A DNA stretch of 64,000 bases from Gnetum montanum (taxonomy: Eukaryota; Streptophyta; Gnetopsida; Gnetales; Gnetaceae): the NCBI GenBank assembly GCA_015680685.1, contig MNCI01009439.1:518492-582491 (forward strand), written 5' to 3'. Both the position numbers and the translations under genes were made by a program. Of this stretch, positions 25,561 through 35,869 are shown one piece after another. Within the stretch, counting starts at the first letter, position 1, and the number at the start of each line of letters is the position of its first letter. Under the pieces are notes generated by a model. It did no database searches and was not told where the DNA came from. It saw only the letters and a list, made by a program, of their open reading frames with translations.

Positions 25561-26761
25561 CATCACTAGAAGAAGGCATCACAAATTTTTGTTAGTTAGT
25601 AAATTTGCATTATGAAAATCAACAAAAATTTCTACATTTGATGGAAGAAGAAGAAATTTATGCATCGATGAAAGAAGAAGAATTTTTTGCATTGGTAAAA
25701 GAAGTTAAAGAGAATTTAGAATTATAGAAAAGCCATGTACTTTGAATTACCCTTCTTATTAATTGAAAGTAGTATTTATTAAAAAGTCACATAATTTAGA
25801 TAATGTTACCAAAATTAAATTTTTATTTACATGCACTAACAAACTATTAGATCTCTTGGTCCGCCATTTGTTTATAACTCAATGTTGCTCACTCAAATCA
25901 AACTTGTGGGGTTTTTATGGCAAAACTTTTACCATTAAATTAACACCTCATTGATAATATGAGTTTCAAACCACAAAAATATATATATATTAAAAATATA
26001 AATTGAAAGTTCAATGCAGAGGAGAAACTCCAAATCAACAAAATGGAAAGTCCTAATTGTTTTTAAGATGTTTTTTTAGGTTTTCATCTTTACAACCAAT
26101 CTTGAAAACCCTCCATGAAAAGATTAACATTAGATGAAGGGGGAGGAGGCCTCCACCTTGTCATTAGAATCAACATTATCAAAAGATATTATTTTTCTAT
26201 TTTGACCAATAGCTACAAATGAATTATTAGTAGTTAAAATATCTTGAACATTTGGAAAATTTGACACATCATCACTAATAGATAGACTTCCTTGGTTTGG
26301 AAACCATTTGAATCAACAACATGTGTCTGTGAGGCTTTTAGAAAAAAAAAAATTCCTCTTAGTCATGAAAAAATTCTTTGAAATTGTTTTGATTAGAATT
26401 TTCTTCAAAGGTACATTTTGTTGAATAGTAGTAAAAGAAGAGGGTGGCCTAACTATTGAAACATTAATAGAAAAAATCACTATAGGATTTGCAATATGTG
26501 GAGAAAAAACCTTAGTTCGATCTTCAACATTTGAAGAAGAAACCTTATTAGTGTTTGTAGTAGTGTGGTGTTGACACTTGCATAACATTTTTTGTTAGCA
26601 TAAAAACACATGAATCATATGAACCTTTTGATGATAATAGTGACATGACTTTGGAAGATTATAATAAATAACTTGCTACATGTAATTAATTCTATTTGCA
26701 CAAAAACAATTTATTACTTAAGTCAATCAAGATCCACCTCAAATCATATATTGAATTGTAC

Positions 26762-26860
26762 AAAAAACACTAGTTGTAGTTAGGGTTTCAAAATGCTTGA
26801 TTGGTGGAAACCCTAACTGCCATTTCAAAAAACACTAGTTGTAGTTAGGGTTTCAAAACT
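26762..26860. repeat. Direct repeat with internal hairpin (TTAGGGTTTC / GAAACCCTAA)
   Basis: CACTAGTTGTAGTTAGGGTTTC occurs twice in direct orientation (26768-26789 and 26833-26854). Between the copies GAAACCCTAAC is the exact inverse of GTTAGGGTTTC, so an 11-bp hairpin can form. Confidence 0.75.
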
Positions 26861-27022
26861 CTAGAAATAACCGTGCATGAAACAGTTTGGTGTAACAGCC
26901 AAAAACCGAAAACAGATGTGAATTCCATGATTCAAAATATAGAAACTGTTCGACAGCTTGGTCTCAACAAAGAAAAGCATGCAAAAGGCCTGGGAATGCA
27001 GCGATAGAAAGTAGACGTATCC

Positions 27023-27616
27023 CTACATACGAGACTGATATTCAGCAGCACAATCAGAGCACAGGGAAGAGACTTCCGATTTGGGGTTCGAATCCCGAAC
27101 ATGATCTTGAAGCGGGGCAGGCGCAGGGAACCGAACATAAGAACAGCGGCAGACAGGGCATGTCAAATTAGGTTCCGGCCATGTCTTGATGCAACTTCTA
27201 TGATACTCATGCTGGCCAGGCATATTCTGCACCGGGAGCCTGCGCAGCTGCATCTGGCAAATGTAGCACTTGTTCTCTTGCTCATCAACTTCACCATTAT
27301 TGCTGGAGCCAGCGTTACCGCTGCTTTTTATTACCAAATCATTGTCAGTGTCGGTATAGCAGGCGTCGTTGTCTTTACAGGGATAGATAGAGCGGAACAG
27401 TGTTGCTAACATCGAGCTGCCCGCTTGCAACTTTGGTGGCAGCCCAGATGAGCATTTGCCTTGCTTCTATATCACATTCGGTGACTGCCCGTGCCGCCCT
27501 TGCGAGATTCAATTGGTTATCATGGCTGCTGCCGCGGCCGATCATGCTCCTCCCTCTCCGCGGCTCTCTCTTACCTAACCTAATACACCCTTGCACCCGC
27601 AATATCCCATAATGTC
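27023..27616 (-). pseudogene. RING-H2 gene, pseudogene (MGYC type)
   Basis: The original start is probably the ATG just after a CTGCAG acceptor at about 27620 (MGYCGCKGVLG, then TAG), an MGxC acylation signal like the other family members. The N-terminal part continues in another frame (27415-27602; QMLIWAATKVASG resembles NVLWAAYLDG of the intact copy). The C-terminal part lies in a third frame (27023-27430) with the RING: CYIC, GQHEYHRSC, CPVC. The third zinc ligand, Cys in family members (LPCEH), is Gly here (MPGQH). Two frame changes, one early stop and a lost ligand indicate a dead gene. A GTAAGA donor follows the TAG, so an unusual intron cannot be fully excluded. Confidence 0.75.
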
Positions 27617-27620
27617 CACT

Positions 27621-29300
27621 GCAGTTTAGCTACCATCGGAGGCTCCTAGATGTATTGATAGATATAAAAATATTCAATAAGGGGAAGTTGGAAAATTCTG
27701 TTCGATCAATGTTGAAGGGTCTATCGTAATCAATAAAATACTTTTTGTTTCAGCTTCAGATTGCATCTAAACCCTACTTGCAGACCTTGATTTGAAAACA
27801 GTCGAAACCCCAAAGAAACCCTACCTCCGGATCTTTCTTATACTTCAAGATTGTCTTATGAAGCTGAAGCCAGGATCTACAAAAGAAAACATGAGAGAAC
27901 GTCACAAATGGGAAATTTTTCTACGATTTTCATCTGCCCATTTCAATATAAAACCCTAATATCTATCCTCGCAGAAGTGTAATACAAAATTACAAATGCT
28001 AAACAAAAATCGTAGGTTTTCTCAGATCCTCCTGAGAAAATCAAACAACCCATCACCAAATTTCAATCTAAAATTTTATACCCACAATGGCACAATCCTG
28101 TATTCAGAACTCTTCGTCTGAGTTTGCGGGTACAACTTGAAATGAAAAACTCTGTAAACATTACATAGATCGCTAATTCTAGCAACTAGATCTGCGTATT
28201 CGACAGGAAACGAGAGACAGAAAACAGATAATCGCATGGCAAAACACAACGAACATGCTGATGAAAAGGCAAATAAAGCTATACATATGATAAACAACAA
28301 TCAATAACTACTCGCCGAAAACATAAAATGCAGGCGAAAACTTGCAAAAACTCAAGACGAGACAGTGCAGCAAGACTTGACGGGGTCTTCAAATCCTTGG
28401 AATTGCAAATGACTGGCTGAGCATACACATGCAGTCTGCACATCTTCTGCTTCTGCAGAACCACCTTTGAACTTGAAAACAAGCTGAAGAATGGACATCG
28501 TCAATGTGATCACCCTCGAACCCTAATGCACGCACTTTCCGAAATGTGCTCACTGGTCGGTAACCTCGAATAGGTTTACATAGTAGCATGCGACATTGGC
28601 CGCTCTCATGTTAAATTTATCTTGGAACTCCATCCTAAGCATCAAACTACCACGCCGAAATTTGCAGCCCTTTTTGGAAATGGAGCTTACATATAAAAAT
28701 TGTTCCAAGATAATTATGACTTCTAAACAATGATATTCTTAAAAATTGTTACATAATTAAAAATGGAGCTTCCAATGATTTCCTTAAAAGTTGCATAATT
28801 ATGGAAGCCATAACCTTAATTATGTATATTCCAAAACTATTAACATAATACAATGCTTTGATACCAAAATGAAATTATATATTTTATTAGATAAATTTTT
28901 TCAAAGCTACGCTATTATTAACCTTTTTCAAAAGCTATATAGAGATTGGGAGTCAAACTCAAAAGAATAACTAGTAGGGGGTAGGGGGTGCACGATGGGA
29001 AAGATAGGTGAGGAGGTGGAAGGGTTAGAGGTAGGGGGTAGGTAGGGGCTATGTCAAACCCAAAAAAATAGTGGTAATAAGCAATTTTTTTTCTCCATTG
29101 GATCAATTTTTTTTCTACTCAATTTGATTTTTTTTTCGGTAGATCTAATTTTTCTTTTATTGATTTTTCTCCAAGAGATCTAATTTCTCTAGAATTCCCC
29201 TATGGAGGATTCTATATTACTCCCAGCTTCTTCAAAGAGTGTTTAAATTTCTACTTCTTCTATTAATGCAAAAAATTTTGTTAATTTTAAAATTGCAGAT
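27621..29300. other. Upstream region of the MGYC pseudogene, no recognised gene
   Basis: 27.6-28.6 kb is less AT-rich than the flanks. It could hold the former promoter and 5' untranslated exon of the minus-strand RING pseudogene; a TATAAAA on that strand lies at about 28074. Several 60-75 codon frames are unrecognised. 28.9-29.2 kb is low-complexity with G-rich and T-rich runs. Confidence 0.4.
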
Positions 29301-29824
29301 TTACAAGATGGTAACAAAAAATTTATGATGCCTTATTCTAGTGATGTTGATGCAACTAAGACATCCGATGTTGTTCTTCTTGATGGTATATATGAGTCAT
29401 TAGTTGTTGATCTTTCATCACAATATGTGTTTCTTCAGATTCTAGGTTACTTGCCTCATAATCAAAGTTTCATTTCACAAGTAAATGATATGATGAAAAA
29501 ATATGACATCTAATTCTTTTATGCCAAGTATTATTTTCATTTTCTTACTTATTGAGCTAGTTAATGCATCAATGGTGTAGTGTTTCCTAGATATAGGATC
29601 TTTTATACCTAAGCATATAGTGTTGATGATTCATAAGTGGACTCCAAATTTTAATGTCAAATTTGAAGGATATGCTAAAGCTCCATGTTTTGTTGAGTTA
29701 TGTAATCTTCCATCAATGGTTATGTAATCTTCCATGTTTTGTTGAGCCTTCTCAATCCCAATAAACATATGCAATATATTTGTCTAGTCTTCATAACATT
29801 CACATCACTTTCATCTTTCATGCA

Positions 29825-30760
29825 TGGACTTAAAATAATAAAAGGATTTAAGGTGGAAATAAAAAGCTAGGGAGAGATACCAATATTTGTAAAAACCCTA
29901 GATTTATAAGAAATTGGTAGCTCAAATTCTTCATCAACGTCATTTTATCATTTTTTTTTTATTTACTGCACATTGAGAGTCTTTCTTATTATCTATAACC
30001 TTCTTGTTAACATTAGTTTAATCTTTGAGTTAACAGTATTCTTTTGAGATAATGAAAAATTTGCCTTATGAGATGGTGTTCCAAATAGATCAATATTTCC
30101 TATAGTATATGTAAAAATATTCACAAAATCTTCTATCTTCTCTAGTTTCTTTATTGTCATTTGATCATTCTTATCATTAACATTAACTTGCTCTTTGTAT
30201 CTTTAGCTTCAAATTGAGTTTTTATATCCCTAACTTCATCACATTTTCTTTTTTTCTCATCATCTTTTTTTTTAGAAAAAAATGACAAACATTAAATAAA
30301 TATGTAATGACAAAATTTGCAAGAATTAGGAAGACTATAATATGTAATTGGCTAAATATAAATCTTCCTGCTTGCTTATAATAACAATTTTTTATGGTTG
30401 AGAATATTAACTTTAAAAAAAGATTTGCTAAAACTAAATGTTGTGGAAATATATTCTTAATGGAACCAAGAAGACTAATAATTTCCTGATCAACTTTCTA
30501 AAAAATCAATGAAAGATTAAATAGGTCAATAAAACATGAAACTTTAGAATATTCTTTGGATTGACACCAAAGTTTGAAGTGTACTTATAAATAATTAACA
30601 TTGTATACTTGTGCATAAATCTAAGTGATACTACAACATTGAAGCATTGCCTAGCTCAATAAGAGAAAAAAAGAATAATATCTGGCATGAATGACTTGAA
30701 TGTCATGCCTTTGTATCACATAATTTAAATGTAAAATGAAACTTCAATTAGGGGGTAGGT
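29825..30760 (-). pseudogene. Zinc-knuckle (DUF4283-like) protein remnant, copy 2
   Basis: Homologous to 24770-25560 in the same orientation; shared landmarks include the segment near 29880-29930 and ACATGAAACTTTAGAATATTC at about 30535. On the minus strand the zinc-knuckle region still reads NSCKFCHY, keeping the CxxC pair that copy 1 lost. Insertions make this copy longer. No intact frame remains. The parent is probably a LINE ORF1 or a related zinc-knuckle protein; I see no other domain. Confidence 0.5.
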
Positions 30761-31390
30761 GATGATCAACAAGTATATCTTACATACAAGCATACGATGG
30801 ATAAGTGTTGTAAGATATCGTGTCATAATCTATGGATAGAACTACTAGAGTATCTAGGTAGTCAAACATGTGATCGCAAGTTGTTGTCTTTCCACTTGGA
30901 CTGGTAGTAGTTCTTAGTGTGTATAGTTTATTCCAAGATGAGGTATATGATCATGATGTTGTTTGATATTTAATTAAACTATGTAAATATATAGAAATTG
31001 TTTAATTAATCTAAGGAACAATTAGGATATTTCTAAGCTAGCCTATAGTAATGAGTGTCTAATTCCCTATTTTCTATACATATCTTAAATAAGTGTATTC
31101 ATTATAGTGATTATCAAGTAATTTGCTACTTGACGTACCAAGCAATATCATTGCTAAGATTACTCAATGAGTACATGTTATGTTCAAAACTTGTCACACT
31201 TATTATACTATGATTAATATGTGTAGAAAATAAATGAAATAGAAACACAAATTCTATTCTAAGTCAATGTGCTATAATAGAATGAAATCAATTTTAATCT
31301 TTATTGTTGTTCATGCAATACATCTAAGATGTCATATAATCAACGTGCATATATGATGCAAGCCCTTGTTAATTGCTATAAGAAATCAAG

Positions 31391-31395
31391 AAATC
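31391..31395. repeat. Target-site duplication (left) of solo LTR
   Basis: AAATC, repeated exactly at 32233-32237. Confidence 0.7.
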
Positions 31396-32232
31396 TAATG
31401 AGCCACGATATCGCATCAGCGATATCGCGTACACGATATTGGAGCCTTCCATGCGATATTGAACATTCGATATTGGGGTCTGTCTTGTTGCCTATAAATA
31501 AGAGGTGGGTGCACTTGGTTTGGCAATAGTTAGTTCATTAATCTTAGTCCCTTACTTGAACTCTTTCCTTTTTCCCTTCTCAAAGTTAGAATTATTTTTG
31601 AGTGCTTGCAGTAGGAGTCATAAAGTGAACAAATCTTTATTCGAGCATTGTGTACCTGAGCACACCTTATGGCCAGAAATAAAAACGAACTTTCTAATGA
31701 ATCTTGCAATATTCAGAATTTCTTATTTAATGTTATTTACAGTTATTGAATGCTTCTCTTAGTTAATTAATTTTCTCTCTCTCTCTCACCTTGTTAACTC
31801 TCCCAAGTAAGCACACTTAGTATGACCACTTCGAGCATGGATGGAACACTTGGTAACCCAGTAACAATTAGCATTTGGTAACCCCAGTAGTGTTGCACTG
31901 GTTCATGATGTGTACGGAAAATGGGAATGGATGCTAGTGTTAGGACTAGTTAGAGCATAGTCGATTAGTTAAATTAAATTAGTTACTTGATTAGTTCACT
32001 TCTCCCTTTGTAGCACCAAGACATAAAACATAAAAATATATAAAAATCATATACCTCAAATTTACTTAACCATAAAATTGTGCTATACAAGTAAGCTTGG
32101 GAAGACAATGATTGACCAACCTATCTGGGTTCTATAAAGGCGCATAAGCACTTACTCCTTGGAGTTCGATCGGATCGTGCATGTACACTCATATTCGTAT
32201 GGTTGAGCGTAGGGATACCTCGCCTCTCATCA
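31396..32232 (+). mobile_element. Solo LTR of the element 2 type
   Basis: This plus-strand LTR of 837 bp is the reverse orientation of the element 2 LTRs. The end (32160-32232) matches the inverse of 46680-46750 closely (CATATTCGTATGGTTGAG..., CGCCTCTCATCA). Its U3 start contains GATATCGC words (31405-31475) directly before a TATA box (CTATAAATAAG at about 31491). It is bounded by exact 5-bp duplications AAATC. No primer site or internal sequence follows, so it is the product of LTR-LTR recombination. The first dinucleotide is TA rather than TG, a terminal mutation. Confidence 0.88.
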
Positions 32233-32237
32233 AAATC

Positions 32238-35200
32238 AAATTGCAAAAGTTTGGCTCTTTATTGATTCACTAGTGCTATAAATGAAGTAGGTGAATTGTA
32301 TTTATAGTTATCATCCTACTCTTTTTATTCATTAGGAATCAAGACTAAGAGTGATATTGACAACATTCCAAGAAGGTTTGAGCATCGAACCCAAATACAT
32401 CATCACAAGGTACATTCTCAACTCCCATAGGTCTCTAGGGATTATTAGAGTTTATAATCCAAGTGATGGACTTCATTCTTGATCATCTTAGAAAAACTCC
32501 AAAACCAAACTTCTTCTAAGTGATTAGAGGTGACATGAATTTTGAATCAATATCTCCAAAAAACTAGCTTCATAAGATACACGTTTAGCTTCATGGGCCT
32601 TTAGGGACCATTCAAGATCATATCCTAACATCTTAGCTTCAAATTTGGGAACTTCCAAAAAGTTCAAAAAAAATGTCAAAAATTTCTCTATTGAGAAAAC
32701 CATCTTTGATAGCTCTAAACCTAATTGAAACTACATTTTGACATGTACAATGAATTCTTAGAGCCTAAACAACTTATCCATAGCAATTTTAGCACTTCAG
32801 ACTTCCGAATTTGGCACTTTTGGTAGGTTCTTTCATGACTTAGAAAATTAACATTTTTTCTATGTCTAGAGCATCAACAAGTCTATGACTTGTCTCAACA
32901 TGTCTGAAAGCATCTCTAGTATGTCTAAGTCACTTTACATATCTAGTTTGTAGCATTTCATAGGTTTGCAAGCCTTTTGATGCTCAAAAATCATTATTTC
33001 AACTCATTCTAGGGTTAGTTTTGGTATCTCAAAAGTTAGAATTTTCAGCCTAGAAAATCATTCAAAATTTTTCCAACTCCCTATTTAATGTTGATGTTGA
33101 TGCAAGCATCACCACTATAAAAATTTGCATCATTTTTCTAATAAACATTTCACGACATCCACAAGTCTCTTGGGATCCTTGACTTCATCTTAGTAGCCTT
33201 TGACTTCAATTTGAAGATCAAATGGGGCCTTGGGAACTCAAAACTACAGCTTGGAAAAAAGTCCAAAAATTTCACTAAGTACTAGTAATGCTAATGCTTA
33301 CATCAACGTTAGTGTGAGCATCATTACTTTTGGGCCTTCCTAAGTAACATCATTCATCTTCTAACTTAGCCTTTGATAGCATCTCTAGGATTTGTGGCTC
33401 CTCAACTTCATCTTAGTAGTGCTTAACATACTAAATGAGGCTTGGGAGCTAGAAATTCCAACTTAGAGAAAATTTCAAAATTTTTGCCAAATGTTAGTGA
33501 CATTGACATTGATGTTGTTAGAGTTAGCATTACCATTTTTGAAGTAATTCAATTATAGGTGGCTCAAGTGGTAAGCTCACTATCTTGTTAGGTAAGAGAT
33601 TATGAGGTCGAGTACCACTTAAGACATCATTATATTATTCTATAATTCTTCTAATTTATTCTTTTAGATTTGCCTAGGCATTTGTTGAGGTCACCCATCC
33701 TTGATTAACCCATAGAATCATAAAGCTTCTATCATGGAATGCAAACTAGGTTTTTTTTCTTTTTAAAATGCAATATTTATTCTCTTGCATAGTCATTTTT
33801 TTTGTTTCCCTAGAGAGACACTTGTTGGTATTAGTGTGGTTTTTGTAGTTTGTGTTGGTACTTTTGGGCCCAACATTTTGGTTTTTTTTTTTTTTAAATA
33901 GTTAACATTCCTATGTTGTTGCAATGAGCTCAAGTGTCAATTTTGTTTGATTTTTTGGTTATTTGTATCCCTTGGGATGGTCACGCATGTTTGGAGCTTC
34001 TCTTTAATGTGATTTTTTTGCTTCTTTTATTAATACATCTTTTTATGGCCTTTTCTCTTAAAAAAATAATAATTTTGGCCAAGAGGCCAATTACTAGCCC
34101 CATCCAAGAAAGTTCCCCTTTATCATGGTAAAATAATTTTATCATTATAATAGTGAGGGGAAGCTTTCTTGGTCACCCTTTTTTTTGTTGGACTTTACCA
34201 TAGTAAATTAATAATTATCATCATAAAGCTAGGTAATAGATGAACTTCTTCATAGGAATTAATATTTGCAAGAGTCTAACTATTTTATAGCCTAGACTTT
34301 ATCCTTGGAAAATCAATTTCAAATTTTTTAAATTAAAAAATATAAAAAATTTTGTTGACTGAATAATAGATATATATCATAAATATATAGCTAAACTAGT
34401 TGAGAGAACAATTGTGAAAAGACATGAGAAAATAGATGAGATTCAATGTAAGAACATGTAAGAACTCATACATGAGAAAGTGTATATGAAAATATGTGAG
34501 AAGGAATCATGGAAGAATTCACTTCTCATTTCTGAAACATTATTCTAAAAATGAGAGAGGTAAGAAAGAGCGTGGTGACTAAGAGAACTTTAGCTTGGTG
34601 CACTAAAGGAACACACTCAAGAACCAATGAAAGGGAGAGCTTCTATTCACTTCATAAATGCTTTTTTAAATATAGAATAATATGATAGAAAAGGGTTCAT
34701 TCATGTTTGTAGACTCAAGAGCTTTTTTATAATTAGCATTCTCATACATGAAGGTCTATTTATACCCTTATTCCACCCTTATTTCATTTTTAAAAGAGCT
34801 CTCAACCTATACTTCAAAACATCAACCTAACATAAAGAAACATAGTTTCTATTTATCTATTATCAACGAATTGACTTGAAGTTCTAACAACTTCTACATC
34901 TGCAAGATTAACTGTAACGCAAAGACAATAAATACAGAGCTAGAAGGCTCAAGTTTGATAAGATTCATGTAAATATTATAATAATTGTTAAAAGTTTGAT
35001 GGTGACTTACGGTTTTGTTTCTTTCCCAGAAAAAGGGTCCGCAAAATTTTGTCGATTTCAAAACGATGAAAACTGCTACACCATGAATACCGATAACATA
35101 CTAAATGAAAAGAAATAAAACAGGGCATCTAGGCTATTACAGATGCATGTTGTGTTCAAACCAGAAGTTCAGTCACAAGCACCAGGGTGAATCTATAATT

Positions 35201-35240
35201 AAAAGAAAAAAGAACAGCATAAAGAGCCCAACTAAGCATG
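32238..35240. other. AT-rich stretch without recognised gene
   Basis: No frame over 65 codons and nothing recognised. 32700-33540 has loosely repeated wording (for example TTGATGTTG and CATCTTAGTAG) resembling diverged repeats. It lies between the solo LTR and the 3' end of the intact RING gene. Confidence 0.5.
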
Positions 35241-35260
35241 AGCATTACGAAGGCCGAAAG

Positions 35261-35869
35261 CTAACGAGAGCTCGCTTCTGGTTCCGGATCTTCGTAGTAA
35301 GGGCCATAGAAAAGTGCATAGGAACCCCTGCACACGGGGCAGGACGGGCTGAAATGGAACCAACGCCGGATGCATTTGCTGTGGAAACGGTGCTCACAAG
35401 GCAGCTTCTGCGCGGCAAACTCTCTGTGCTTAAAACGCTCCCAACATATGCTGCAGCAGCCTCGCTCTTCATACTCATCGTGTTCATTGTCCTCCTGTTG
35501 CTGCTCATGGTGGTGAGAGTTCCCTTCATCCTCGTCAGAGTCGTCCTGGGAAATCAGGGGCACCGGATTCATGGTCTGGTTTTGCAGGTATCCATCCAAG
35601 TAGGCTGCCCACAGAACGTTGCGGTTGCCTAGGCCTGCAGCAGAAATTGTATTTTCATTCCAGCCAACCAGTCTGCCTTCTGCTACAGCTGTGCCTCTGT
35701 TTCTAGCCCTTCTTGGAAGAAACAGTATCTCTACGTTGCCCCTGCTGTTGTCTTCAGGTGGCTGCGGATCCGAGTAGAAGGTTGTTGCAGCTGGATATGC
35801 CCATTGCCGTATCTCATCCTCGTCTGTCTGTTCGCTCAGTGTTGTAATCCTTCCGGTACAGTTTCCCAT
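35261..35869 (-). CDS. RING-H2 finger protein, probable membrane-attached E3 ubiquitin ligase
   Basis: An intact 202-residue frame. I choose the ATG at 35869, not the one 27 bases upstream, because a CTTGTGCAG splice acceptor ends exactly at this ATG and the protein then starts MGNCTGR, an N-myristoylation/palmitoylation-type signal. Residues 107-136 are acidic and His/Gln-rich. The C-terminal RING-H2 is complete: Cys139, Cys142, Cys158, His160, His163, Cys166, Cys177, Cys180. RING-H2 domains recruit an E2 ubiquitin enzyme; the acyl signal suggests a membrane location. The substrate is unknown. It is the only unbroken member of four related genes in the window. The 5' untranslated exon upstream is not defined; a possible donor lies near 36118. 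Confidence 0.85.
   Translation of the reverse strand: MGNCTGRITTLSEQTDEDEIRQWAYPAATTFYSDPQPPEDNSRGNVEILFLPRRARNRGTAVAEGRLVGWNENTISAAGLGNRNVLWAAYLDGYLQNQTMNPVPLISQDDSDEDEGNSHHHEQQQEDNEHDEYEERGCCSICWERFKHREFAAQKLPCEHRFHSKCIRRWFHFSPSCPVCRGSYALFYGPYYEDPEPEASSR

Noticed and set aside
27101-27612. Plus-strand frames antisense to the MGYC RING pseudogene
   Set aside because: No recognisable domain; they are the mirror of the RING coding sequence.
35105-35632. 175-codon plus-strand frame
   Set aside because: It lies antisense to the intact RING gene and has no family resemblance.
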